Assembly (NCBI GenBank): GCA_937952925.1
Contig: CALFYA010000199.1
Coordinates: 1 to 20,174, forward strand
Length of the DNA stretch: 20,174 bases
DNA from: an uncultured Moraxellaceae bacterium
GTDB taxonomy: Bacteria > Pseudomonadota > Gammaproteobacteria > Pseudomonadales > Moraxellaceae
Reading direction: 5' to 3'
The notes beneath the pieces were generated by a model that saw only the letters and a program-made list of their open reading frames with translations, was not told where the DNA came from and made no database searches. Position numbers and translations under genes: made by a program. Below, in pieces: positions 8,289 through 15,865 of the stretch. How positions within the stretch are numbered: position 1 is the stretch's first letter; the number at the start of each line of letters is the position of its first letter.

Positions 8289-9419
8289 TTAAGGCTGTAC
8301 CTTGATCAGTCCACTGACTTCACTACCCACAGGATTGACCGAACCTAATTCGGCTTTGAGTCCTTGCTGGTTCAGCTGTTGGCGTAAACTTTCCAAAATC
8401 GCCAAATTGCTGGCGGTAATGTCTAATTCTAGCTGATCATTTTGATAACGCACGGCCTGCGCCACCAACTGAGCCTGTTGCAAAGCAGGGCCTACCCGAC
8501 TGAGCAACGATAGCGCCACCATATCCCCACCACCCGTGGGCTTAAGATGTGCCTCGACTTGGCGCTTAAGATTGACGATACGGGTTTCTTCGGGGAACCA
8601 TTGCTTAAACTGCTGCTCAGCTTGCGCTTTGGTTTGTATCGCCACTTGTCCATAGCGCCATGTCGCCAACACATCATGGCTGATTTGCACCACGATCCCA
8701 AAACACACCACCGCAGCAACGGTGCGCCAATACGGACTGATCAGCGACTCTTGCCGTTTGGGCAGCATGTTAAAGGCATGGCGTACCGTGTTGGTCAGCC
8801 ACAATGACGTTGCGGGATGATGATGCGTGGTCAACATCAAATCGGCCAATTCTTGCTCAACACTGGCGTCTACAGCACCATAAAGATTGACCGTTTGGAT
8901 ATTGGGTAGACGTGCCAAGGTAATCGCAACATCTTCAGCCACCACTGCCCAATGTTCATCAATCCGCAGCAACTGCGTTTGCGGATCTGACCACAAACTG
9001 ACTTGCTCAGCATGATACGGAATCAACAAGAAATCCGGCAACAACGCCTGAATATTCCAATTGCCCAGCGCCAAGATATTGAGATAATGTGCAATCAACT
9101 CTTGCGGCATGGCCAATAGGGTCATGGTGTCATCGGCATGATGCACATAACGCAGCTCAAACTGCTCTACCGAGCCAAGCACATGCTCTTCGAGCAAGTA
9201 ACGAATGCCGGTTTGCCCCAATTGACGCAGTCGCAGCCGTGTCATCGGCAGCCGCACCACTTGTGCACTGGTGGTGGGGAAGAATACCGTCACATCTTTG
9301 ATGTTCAGAGATGCCGTCGCTTGTAATAATTGTTCCCACTGCGCTGCAGACTGCCAGTCTTGGTCGGCGGTTCGCCAGCGCCAAGCTGCTGCGCCTTCAG
9401 GCATCCACACATACAACAT
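8289..9419 (-). CDS. gspL: Type II secretion protein GspL
   Basis: 376 residues from the chosen start. GspL links the cytoplasmic ATPase GspE to the membrane platform. Residues 1-230 form the cytoplasmic actin-like region (ending in FNMLPKR, the conserved NLLP-type motif before the membrane), followed by one membrane segment near 232-252 (RTVAAVVCFGIVVQI), a coiled stretch and a periplasmic ferredoxin-like domain. An upstream ATG at 9434, inside sixA, is in frame. The ATG at 9419 is preferred because GGAG (9429-9432) sits nine bases before it and the resulting MLYVWMPEG start fits. It follows the sixA stop by four bases and precedes gspM by 10. Confidence 0.9.
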   Translation of the reverse strand: MLYVWMPEGAAAWRWRTADQDWQSAAQWEQLLQATASLNIKDVTVFFPTTSAQVVRLPMTRLRLRQLGQTGIRYLLEEHVLGSVEQFELRYVHHADDTMTLLAMPQELIAHYLNILALGNWNIQALLPDFLLIPYHAEQVSLWSDPQTQLLRIDEHWAVVAEDVAITLARLPNIQTVNLYGAVDASVEQELADLMLTTHHHPATSLWLTNTVRHAFNMLPKRQESLISPYWRTVAAVVCFGIVVQISHDVLATWRYGQVAIQTKAQAEQQFKQWFPEETRIVNLKRQVEAHLKPTGGGDMVALSLLSRVGPALQQAQLVAQAVRYQNDQLELDITASNLAILESLRQQLNQQGLKAELGSVNPVGSEVSGLIKVQP

Positions 9420-9423
9420 CGAT

Positions 9424-9891
9424 TTAGACTCCATCTGAAAATGCGGGTGGAATCAATCGATAATGCTCGGTTGATAACCCTGCGCTGAGCATCTCCTGCT
9501 CAAACAAACGTGCTTCGGCCAGACTAAACGGATCAAAACGCTCACCGGTCATCAGGCTCGCTAGACCGGCGACCACATTCATATGACACACCACCACCAC
9601 TGATTGCCCTTGATATTGAGCCAATTGCTCAAGCGCCTGTGTCGCATCATCATCTGGCGTAATCCCTTGTACCACATGGACAGGCACATCCGGAAACAAC
9701 AGTTGGATCGGACGCAAGGTCTGTTGTGCGCGTGTATAAGGGCTGACCAACAGCACATCGGGCTGCATCCGCTGTGCAATCGCTTGTGCTGTCCATGTGG
9801 CTTGTTTAAGACCACGCGCGGTGAGCTGGCGGGTGGCGTCTTGTTGTCGATATGGCTCAGCTTCGCCGTGACGTACTAAAAACAGCTTCAT
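9424..9891 (-). CDS. sixA: Phosphohistidine phosphatase SixA
   Basis: 155 residues, a small member of the histidine phosphatase superfamily. SixA removes phosphate from phosphohistidine in phosphorelay or phosphotransferase proteins. The RHGEAE motif at 7-12 carries the phospho-accepting H8; SPYTRAQQT (50-58) and VCHMNVV with H103 complete the pocket. Short length and lack of a long insert separate it from phosphoglycerate mutases. The start codon overlaps the gpsA stop (ATGA), so it is translated with gpsA. The local partner protein is unknown. Confidence 0.9.
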   Translation of the reverse strand: MKLFLVRHGEAEPYRQQDATRQLTARGLKQATWTAQAIAQRMQPDVLLVSPYTRAQQTLRPIQLLFPDVPVHVVQGITPDDDATQALEQLAQYQGQSVVVVCHMNVVAGLASLMTGERFDPFSLAEARLFEQEMLSAGLSTEHYRLIPPAFSDGV

Positions 9892-10976
9892 ACGCTTGGC
9901 TCATGCACATTCGGAACAGGATTGGGCGATTGATGCGGTAAAATAAACTCCACATCACTACGATGACCGGTTTGCATCAAGGCTAAGGCCACCCCCAAAG
10001 GCGGTTTCCCCTCAAAGATCACCTCATACAACGCATTGGTGATCGGCATATAAATGCCCAATTGCTCGGCTTGAGTACGCACTTGCCGGATGGTATTGAT
10101 GCCTTCGGCAGTCTGCCCAAGTGCAGCAATTGCTTCATCTAAGGTCTTGCCTTGCCCAAGCGCCAAGCCAATTTGATAATTACGACTCAGTGGACTTGAA
10201 CAGGTCGCAAACAAATCACCCACCCCAGACAAGCCCAAGAACGTTAAAGGATTAGCACCTAAACGCACCGCAAAACGACTCATCTCGGCCAGTGCACGAG
10301 TCAACAACATGCTACGGGTGTTTTCCCCCACTTTGTAGGCGGCTCCCATCCCCATGGCCACCGCATAGATATTTTTGAGTGCGCCGCCCAACTCCACGCC
10401 ATGCACATCTGGATTGGCAAATACCCGAAACAAACTGCTTGCCAGCGCCTGATGCACGGCAAATCGTACCGCTTCACTTTCACTGGCAATCACGGTGCCT
10501 GCGGGCATGCCCGACATAATTTCTTTCGCCAAATTGGGGCCTGACAGCACACCATACGGCACTTCGGGCAACTCTTGCTTGATGATGTCACTCATCATGG
10601 CAAAGGTGTCTGGCTCAATGCCTTTGGTCAACGACACCACCGCTTGACCGGTGATCAAGGGCGCAATTTGCTTAAGCACACTGCGAAATGAATGACTCGG
10701 CACAGCGACCAAAATCAGGTCACGTTCTTTGACTGCCCATGCCAAATCAGCACCAAACTCAAGGTGTTGATCCATTTCAAAATCGGGCAAATAACGGGTA
10801 TTGCGTCGTGTGGTTTGCATCATTTGAGCAGTTTGGGCATCACGCAGCCACATCCGTGTATCGCAACCATTACGCGCCGCCAAGTTCGCCATGGCGGTGC
10901 CAAAACTGCCCCCTCCCAGAATAGTCACACGTAACGGCTGGCTGGCAACCTGTGTCGATATGGGTGCATCAATCAT
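9888..10976 (-). CDS. gpsA: Glycerol-3-phosphate dehydrogenase [NAD(P)+]
   Basis: 362 residues. It reduces dihydroxyacetone phosphate to sn-glycerol 3-phosphate, the backbone for phospholipids. The Rossmann motif GGGSFGTA lies at 21-28, the catalytic-site lysine region SLTKGIEP includes K118, SGPNLA is at 145-150, and GGALKN is at 197-202; GLSGVGDLFATC follows. Length is slightly above the usual 330-340 because of short extensions at both ends. It starts 12 bases after the nitroreductase stop and overlaps sixA by four. Confidence 0.96.
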   Translation of the reverse strand: MIDAPISTQVASQPLRVTILGGGSFGTAMANLAARNGCDTRMWLRDAQTAQMMQTTRRNTRYLPDFEMDQHLEFGADLAWAVKERDLILVAVPSHSFRSVLKQIAPLITGQAVVSLTKGIEPDTFAMMSDIIKQELPEVPYGVLSGPNLAKEIMSGMPAGTVIASESEAVRFAVHQALASSLFRVFANPDVHGVELGGALKNIYAVAMGMGAAYKVGENTRSMLLTRALAEMSRFAVRLGANPLTFLGLSGVGDLFATCSSPLSRNYQIGLALGQGKTLDEAIAALGQTAEGINTIRQVRTQAEQLGIYMPITNALYEVIFEGKPPLGVALALMQTGHRSDVEFILPHQSPNPVPNVHEPSV

Positions 10977-10988
10977 AAAATAAACCTA

Positions 10989-11567
10989 TCAATCTTGGTG
11001 TGGTATAGACCAGTGTTGTAAAAAATCGGCAACAACGAGCGGTTGACGTGGCGTCATCGCTTTGGCTGGGCTGCCAATATAAACCAATCCTGCAATTTCA
11101 TCATCGGCAGACAAACCAAAAGCCGCCTTGAGCTGTGGTGACTCCACCAATGCCCCTGTCCGCCACATCGCTGCAAACCCTTGAGCATGCAAAGTCAGCA
11201 ACATATTTTGAATGGCAGCCCCCGTACTGAGCACTTGCTCAACCATCGGCACTTTGGGGTGTGGTGTGGCAATCGTGGCACACAACACGATCAATGGCGC
11301 ACGCAATGGCTGTGCGCGCACACGATCAAGCTGAGCCGGATCTGTTTCGCCTGTGGCCATCAGTGCATCGACGAGCACCTCACCCATTCGTTGGCGAGCA
11401 TCACCGCTTACCGCAATAAACCGCCACGGCCGCAAGCGGTGATGATCCGGTGCCGCGAGTGCCGCCTGTATGGCTTGCTCAAGCTGTGCTTGATCCGGTG
11501 CAGGCTCCGTCAGTAGACCCACCGACTGACGCCCCTCAATCAAGGCAAGGGTATGTTGTGCATTCAT
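10989..11567 (-). CDS. Nitroreductase family protein, YdjA-like
   Basis: 192 residues, a single-domain FMN-dependent nitroreductase. The N-terminal GRQSVG region corresponds to the Arg/Ser FMN-phosphate contact of the family; APDHHRLRPWRF is the family APSxxNxQPW-like block. STGAAIQNMLLTLHAQGFAAMWRTG and the final GSPAKAMTPRQ are typical of the minimal YdjA subgroup. The physiological substrate is unknown. It lies in the middle of the string, nine bases after the PhaC-like gene and 12 before gpsA. No strong ribosome binding site is seen, which suggests coupling to the upstream gene. Confidence 0.87.
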   Translation of the reverse strand: MNAQHTLALIEGRQSVGLLTEPAPDQAQLEQAIQAALAAPDHHRLRPWRFIAVSGDARQRMGEVLVDALMATGETDPAQLDRVRAQPLRAPLIVLCATIATPHPKVPMVEQVLSTGAAIQNMLLTLHAQGFAAMWRTGALVESPQLKAAFGLSADDEIAGLVYIGSPAKAMTPRQPLVVADFLQHWSIPHQD

Positions 11568-11576
11568 AAATCAATC

Positions 11577-12695
11577 TCAATCCGAACGCAGTGCCAGCCA
11601 ATCGGCTGAAATCGCCCATGTGGTACTCACCGCTTTACTCCCCGTAAACACACCTGCATGACCACCTGCGACCACCTCAAAGGTCAGGTCATTGGAACTG
11701 ACCACACTCATCACCGCACTAGCTGAGCCAATACTGGTGATGGCGTCATTTGATCCAGCAAATGCCAGCAAGCTACAGTGAATATTTTTAAAATCAACCA
11801 TTTCCGAACCAACATTAAAGCAGCCCTGCGCCATGCCATTGGCAAGCCCCAAACGTTGAATCATTTCTTGGATGGTGGCACCAGGATAGTCTGGCATATT
11901 GGTAAACCATTCATTCATGGTCATATACTGACTGACGTACTCATCGTCATCTAAATTTTTGACCAACTCGACATAGCTACTCAACGTCGCCATCGGTTGG
12001 CTGAGTTTAAACAACACCGATAAGATTCGACCATCGATATGAAAATAATCCGCATCAATCATGCTCAGCTGCTGCCCTGTGATGCGTTTAATCACACCGG
12101 TTGGAATCGACAGCAATTGGGATGTCATCCCAATCAATCCACTCATTTGGTGCATATTAACAGGTGAAGCAATCGTGATCAGATTTTTGACCTTATCTCG
12201 GCCACGTGCGGCAGTATAAATCAGCGACAGCAAGCCGCCCATACAGTAGCCAAGCAATGACACCTGCGTCTGTCCACTATGCGCACACACCGCATCTACT
12301 GCCTGAGGAAACCAATCCAGTGCGTATTGTTGTAGGGTGAGATGGCTATCGTGGCTACTTGGCTTGCCCCAATCAATCAAATACACCGTAAAACCACGCG
12401 CCAAGAAATAACGCACCAATGAACGCTCCGCCATCAGATCAAAAATCCATGCATACACCCCCAGTGGAGGAACCAGCAGCAAGGGAATCGGGTGGGTTTG
12501 CTCGACAGCGACCGTCTCACCTTCGATTTGGACGCGTGAAACGGGTAAAGGATGAAAGACTTTGACTGAAAATAACCCATCGCGCAAAATTTCGGTGCGT
12601 GGGCTACGATCTTGCAGTAAATAACGCTCCGGATATAAGCGACGCCCGACAGCATTACTGGCCATACGACCTAAGACACGCAGTGTGCTTGCCAC
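11577..12695 (-). CDS. PhaC-like poly(3-hydroxyalkanoate) synthase / alpha/beta hydrolase
   Basis: 372 residues, the size of class III PHA synthases. The nucleophile sits in a lipase-like box with cysteine, GYCMGG (C151), as in true PHA synthases and unlike serine hydrolases. The other expected catalytic residues are visible: an aspartate in AGSNDAIT (D317) and a histidine in GGHAG (H346). DWG at 108-110 is also typical. PHA synthases join hydroxyacyl-CoA units into storage polyester. No PhaE/PhaR partner, phasin, phaA or phaB is nearby, so the polymer role is inferred only from the active site. The start is GTG, with AGGAGAGG at 12699-12706. It is first in a six-gene string ending at gspM. 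Confidence 0.8.
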   Translation of the reverse strand: MASTLRVLGRMASNAVGRRLYPERYLLQDRSPRTEILRDGLFSVKVFHPLPVSRVQIEGETVAVEQTHPIPLLLVPPLGVYAWIFDLMAERSLVRYFLARGFTVYLIDWGKPSSHDSHLTLQQYALDWFPQAVDAVCAHSGQTQVSLLGYCMGGLLSLIYTAARGRDKVKNLITIASPVNMHQMSGLIGMTSQLLSIPTGVIKRITGQQLSMIDADYFHIDGRILSVLFKLSQPMATLSSYVELVKNLDDDEYVSQYMTMNEWFTNMPDYPGATIQEMIQRLGLANGMAQGCFNVGSEMVDFKNIHCSLLAFAGSNDAITSIGSASAVMSVVSSNDLTFEVVAGGHAGVFTGSKAVSTTWAISADWLALRSD

Positions 12696-12961
12696 AAACC
12701 TCTCCTTTGACCCTCACGGTGCCATGTTCAGTGCATCACCCAACACCTGTTTGATGGAGTGTAGCGTTTTCACCAGTTTTTGCTGATCTTTTTAAAGACG
12801 CTGTATGCATGCCATCTACACAATCCTGACATGATCTGCTCAAAATCGCACTTGCGGACTGCAAACAAATCGCTCTTTCGACAAAGCCACAACGTTTTTG
12901 CTGATGGCGTCGTCCTATTTTTGCTTTAAGGTGAGCTTGCTATTATCCAGAGATCAGTGCC
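12696..12961. other. Divergent intergenic region between the phaC-like string and a lipoprotein gene
   Basis: It holds the phaC-like ribosome binding site and a plus-strand promoter candidate near 12941. No convincing -35/-10 pair is visible for the minus-strand string, and no ORF or strong hairpin is seen. Confidence 0.5.
12939..12946 (+). promoter_or_regulatory. Extended -10 element before the lipoprotein gene
   Basis: TGC followed by TATTAT (five of six to TATAAT) forms an extended -10. The -35 region is poor. A start near 12953 would leave only about nine bases before the ATG, so the message could be almost leaderless, in line with the lack of a clear ribosome binding site. Confidence 0.45.
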
Positions 12962-13327
12962 ATGAATCTACGCAACGCCTCTATCTTGCTTGCAGGTGTG
13001 CTTACCCTCACGGCTTGTGCCACCACCCCCTCAACACTTGTCATTCCACGCGAAAACCAACAATACGACACGATTGGCATGGGCAAAACGCGCGTGGCCG
13101 CACTGAGCAAAGCCATGCAAGGCGCTGAGCAATACTGTAAAAACCAACGTGCCACACCCGTGGTTGTCGGTGAACAAGTCAAATATAATGGTGTCATCAG
13201 CGAACAAACTGGACGTGTAGTAGAGCAAGTGGGTGCGGTCGTGGGTGCGATTACAGGGGTCACATCACCGCAGCTTGCCCGCGATGATGATTATGAAGTG
13301 AGCATTCGCTTTCGTTGTCAACGCTAA
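12962..13327 (+). CDS. Small lipoprotein, unrecognised family
   Basis: 121 residues. Residues 1-18 are a lipoprotein signal with lipobox LTAC; C19 would be lipidated, followed by ATTPST. The mature part has C59 in GAEQYCKNQ and C119 near the end (RFRCQR), a pair that could form a disulfide. A glycine-spaced hydrophobic segment at 90-100 (VGAVVGAITGV) is reminiscent of glycine zippers in outer-membrane lipoproteins. I do not recognise the family. It stands alone between a divergent and a convergent neighbour, with no strong ribosome binding site. An envelope location is well supported; the function is not. Confidence 0.8.
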   Translation: MNLRNASILLAGVLTLTACATTPSTLVIPRENQQYDTIGMGKTRVAALSKAMQGAEQYCKNQRATPVVVGEQVKYNGVISEQTGRVVEQVGAVVGAITGVTSPQLARDDDYEVSIRFRCQR

Positions 13328-13332
13328 ATGCA

Positions 13333-13358
13333 CACACGGTCTCGTGTGAGACCGTGTG
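13333..13358. terminator. Hairpin between convergent lipoprotein and helicase genes
   Basis: CACACGGTCTC at 13333-13343 pairs perfectly with GAGACCGTGTG at 13348-13358 around a GTGT loop. It lies between two convergent stops. Neither side has a proper T-tract, so it may block 3' degradation rather than terminate by itself. Confidence 0.6.
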
Positions 13359-13365
13359 ACCCAGC

Positions 13366-14514
13366 TTAAAACCCTTCGGGACGCTCTAAGGGCAGTTTTT
13401 GCTTGAGGGCTTTTTCAAGATCCGCCAGCAAGAAGCTGTCGTCTTCACACGCAAAACTGATACTCACACCCGTTGCACCGGCACGACCCGTCCGTCCAAT
13501 CCGATGCACATAATCATCAGGCTGCTCAGGCAAAGTGTAGTTGATCACATGGCTCACCCCATCGACGTGGATGCCCCGCCCTGCCACATCGGTGGCAATC
13601 ATGATTTGCATGTCACCACGCTTAAACTGATCAAGCATTTTGGTGCGCTTATCTTGGGTAATTTCGCCAGACAGCATGCCCACCTGATAGCCTTGCGCCT
13701 TGAGTCGATCATACAGCTTGCGCACTTGATCACGGCGATTGGCAAACACCATCACCTTTTCAATCGGCTCTTTGGCCAAAATATCCTTGAGCAAGCGTTC
13801 TTTGTCTTGGCGACTGACGATATAGACGCGCTGCTCCACCCGCTCATTGGTTTTTTGCTCAGGCTCAATCTCCACCGTGACCGGCTCAAACAGCCACTGC
13901 CGCGCCAGATTGAGTACATCAAAACTAAACGTGGCCGAAAACAGCAAGGTCTGTCGATCTGCTTTCAGCGGCGATTTGCGGATAATCCGTTTGACCGATG
14001 GAATAAACCCCATATCGAGCAAGCGGTCAGCTTCGTCGATGACCAAAAATTCAATCCGATCCAACCAGATTTCTTCTTGATCCAAAAAATCAATCAGGCG
14101 ACCCGGCGTAGCGACGATAATATCAATAAACCCTTTATCGAGTGCGGCACGCTGTTTGTCGTAGTCAACCCCACCGAGTAAGGTCAGGGTACGCAGCTTG
14201 GTATGTTTGGTCAGATGTTTGGCATCGCTTTCGATTTGCAGCGCCAGCTCACGGGTCGGTGCCAAAATTAAAGCGCGTGGCTCACCCCGATAGCGCTGAT
14301 CAGCGACCGGATGGTTCAGCAAATCGTTGATCACACTAATCAAAAATGCGGCCGTTTTACCTGTACCCGTTTGCGCTCGCCCAATTGCATCATGACCCGC
14401 CAAGGTATAGCGCAAGACTTTTTGTTGGATTGGGGTCATGTGGCTAAAGCCCAAATCCTCAATGGCGCGGCGTAGTGCAGGATGTAAGTTGAGAGAGTCA
14501 AAATCCGAACGCAT
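13366..14514 (-). CDS. rhlB: ATP-dependent RNA helicase, DEAD-box, RhlB-like
   Basis: 382 residues from the chosen start. All helicase motifs are present: Q motif (MTPIQQ), AQTGTGKT (47-54), PTRELA (86-91), TPGR (136-139), DEAD (160-163), SAT (193-195), and HRIGRTGRAG near the end. The short N-terminus (SLNLHPALRRAIEDLGF) and compact C-terminus without an arginine-rich tail fit RhlB, the degradosome helicase, better than RhlE, SrmB or DeaD. The assignment to RhlB within the family is by similarity of layout. Two in-frame starts lie upstream (GTG 14526, ATG 14523), but GGAG at 14526-14529 leaves 11 bases to the ATG at 14514 and only two to the ATG at 14523. Confidence 0.87.
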   Translation of the reverse strand: MRSDFDSLNLHPALRRAIEDLGFSHMTPIQQKVLRYTLAGHDAIGRAQTGTGKTAAFLISVINDLLNHPVADQRYRGEPRALILAPTRELALQIESDAKHLTKHTKLRTLTLLGGVDYDKQRAALDKGFIDIIVATPGRLIDFLDQEEIWLDRIEFLVIDEADRLLDMGFIPSVKRIIRKSPLKADRQTLLFSATFSFDVLNLARQWLFEPVTVEIEPEQKTNERVEQRVYIVSRQDKERLLKDILAKEPIEKVMVFANRRDQVRKLYDRLKAQGYQVGMLSGEITQDKRTKMLDQFKRGDMQIMIATDVAGRGIHVDGVSHVINYTLPEQPDDYVHRIGRTGRAGATGVSISFACEDDSFLLADLEKALKQKLPLERPEGF

Positions 14515-14573
14515 GTAGTACATCACTCCAAAAACAGCAAGCTCTGCCGATCACGGCATCGCAATTCCCTGTT

Positions 14574-14579
14574 ATTGTA
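14574..14579 (-). promoter_or_regulatory. Possible -10 element for the helicase gene
   Basis: The minus strand reads TACAAT (five of six) about 45 bases before the helicase ribosome binding site and just after the cold-shock gene terminator. No good -35 is seen, so this is a weak call. The terminator upstream implies that the helicase needs its own promoter. Confidence 0.35.
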
Positions 14580-14592
14580 ATCAATAAAGATG

Positions 14593-14627
14593 TAAAAATA
14601 CCGCTCCTACCCAGAGATAGAAGCGGT
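14593..14627 (-). terminator. Rho-independent terminator of the cold-shock gene
   Basis: On the minus strand the segment at 14616-14627 pairs with 14600-14611 in a 12-pair stem (two G-U pairs) with a four-base loop, followed directly by a T-rich run at 14593-14599. It lies about 74 bases after the cold-shock stop codon and separates it from the helicase gene. Confidence 0.85.
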
Positions 14628-14691
14628 TGATAGACCAACGGTGCATTCATCCGGTTAGAAAAACCGCATATGACCCACCATCACGTCTGAG

Positions 14692-14716
14692 CAGCACGCA
14701 TTAATCAAGCGTGCTG
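14692..14716 (-). repeat. Inverted repeat enclosing the cold-shock gene stop codon
   Basis: CAGCACGC (14692-14699) and GCGTGCTG (14709-14716) are perfect complements around a nine-base loop containing the stop codon. No T-tract follows, so it is not a classic terminator; it may shape the end of the message. Confidence 0.6.
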
Positions 14717-14913
14717 ACGTCTTCAGCTTGGAAGCCTTTTTGGCCTTTGACCACGGTAAACTCGACACGCTGACCATCCCGCAAGCTGCGATGACCATCA
14801 CCACGAATCGCACGAAAGTGTACAAAAACGTCATCACCGCCATTACGCTGAATGAAGCCGAAACCCTTGGTATCGTTAAACCACTTTACGACACCCTGTT
14901 CGCGTGCTGTCAT
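14701..14913 (-). CDS. Cold-shock protein, CspA family
   Basis: 70 residues, one cold-shock domain. These proteins bind single-stranded nucleic acid and melt RNA structure. RNP1 is KGFGFI (16-21) and RNP2 is VFVHF (29-33), with aromatic residues W11, F18, F20, F30 and F33 in the binding face. The ORF continues upstream to 14970, but MTAREQGVVKWFND is the family N-terminus and GAGG (14923-14926) lies nine bases before this ATG. The upstream region is rich in small hairpins, and its own terminator follows. Which paralogue (CspA, CspC, CspE) cannot be told from one sequence. Confidence 0.93.
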   Translation of the reverse strand: MTAREQGVVKWFNDTKGFGFIQRNGGDDVFVHFRAIRGDGHRSLRDGQRVEFTVVKGQKGFQAEDVSTLD

Positions 14914-15299
14914 CTTTTTAATCCTCAAGCAACACTCTAAAAAAAGATCGTGCGGCGTTGCTGACGGCAAAGAAGACAGCCAAACCTATCTGTTGTCATT
15001 GTCATTCTATGAAGCACCCAACGCATCCGGCACGTATCCATGAACCTTGTTTTGACATCCTCCCTGCATGCAACAGTCACCTGCTGCCCACAGAAATTTC
15101 TCAGATGAGACGGTCATGTCCGACCGCGAACATCCCTGAGCAGATTCTCTGCATCCTTTCCGGTCATGTTCTGATGTTGTCACGCCAAAGCGCTGACAAA
15201 CGCCTCATGGGCATATCCCATCACATGGCATTTACCATGTTTCTGCGTCTCGTGCAACCTTTTGCCCCGTCCACACAGACCGCGCAAAATCGACCATGC
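14914..15299 (-). other. Hairpin-rich region upstream of the cold-shock gene
   Basis: No supported gene lies here; a plus-strand frame through it lacks any family signature and overlaps the small membrane protein gene. Five short perfect or near-perfect inverted repeats occur between 15111 and 15240. A TAGAAT -10-like hexamer (minus strand, 15004-15009) lies about 90 bases before the cold-shock start without a clear -35. It may hold the long leader usual for cold-shock genes. Confidence 0.4.
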
Positions 15300-15641
15300 C
15301 TAGCTCAACTTCAATCGCAACAGGGTCAAGGCCAATCCCATCGAGACAAACACCAAGGTGCTGAGAATACTTGGATCTAGTGTGGTTTTTTTGACCAACT
15401 TCAGCCCCAACAATAGCAGCACCATCACGCCAACCGCCACAATCCATGCATTGATTTGGAGTAGATACACCTGATTGACGATGTCACTATAATCCAGCGC
15501 AATCTCAGGCATCCCCACATCTAGATGATGGCTCGTCATGTTGAGTTCATCAGTCACAGGCGCAGCCGGTGTGGAATCAGGACTAGCATGGCTAGCCATT
15601 GCGCTCATCAACAAGCTCATGATGATCAGATAGCGATGCAT
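15300..15641 (-). CDS. Small exported membrane protein, unrecognised
   Basis: 113 residues. A signal peptide (MHRYLIIMSLLMSAMASHA) is followed by a polar segment of about 35 residues, then two strongly hydrophobic segments (QINAWIVAVGVMVLLLLGL and SILSTLVFVSMGLALTLL) separated by a short basic loop. I do not recognise the family. The frame is open upstream to 15785, but the start at 15641 gives the signal peptide and has AGGAG 12 bases before it, somewhat far. A good promoter candidate sits about 50 bases upstream. An inner-membrane location is inferred from the segments. Confidence 0.7.
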   Translation of the reverse strand: MHRYLIIMSLLMSAMASHASPDSTPAAPVTDELNMTSHHLDVGMPEIALDYSDIVNQVYLLQINAWIVAVGVMVLLLLGLKLVKKTTLDPSILSTLVFVSMGLALTLLRLKLS

Positions 15642-15690
15642 GGTGTTATTGTTCTCCTGTGAGTCAATCACGACGACCATTAAGCTGGAC

Positions 15691-15719
15691 ATTATCATGG
15701 ATTGATCGGTTTGTACCAA
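15691..15719 (-). promoter_or_regulatory. Promoter of the small membrane protein gene
   Basis: On the minus strand TTGGTA (15714-15719, four of six) and GATAAT (15691-15696, five of six) are separated by 17 bases, about 50 bases before the start codon at 15641. Confidence 0.6.
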
Positions 15720-15865
15720 GTGCACTATGTAGCACCCTAAACTCACCATTTCGCTACAGGTTTGACACGCAGTTGTGATACACAAATGAACGCAACGATT
15801 ATTGCGAAGAATGGATTTTTTGCGTATCTTGCGGCCAAATCATAAAGATTTTGCCAGCTTTGCAA

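Noticed and set aside
13399..14181. Plus-strand open frame of 260 codons
   Set aside because: It is antisense to the helicase gene, whose complete set of motifs shows the minus strand is coding; His/Ile-rich composition is typical of a shadow frame.
14958..15380. Plus-strand open frame of 140 codons upstream of the small membrane protein's stop
   Set aside because: No family motif, Cys/His/Gln-rich shadow-like composition, no ribosome binding site, and it overlaps the supported minus-strand membrane protein gene.
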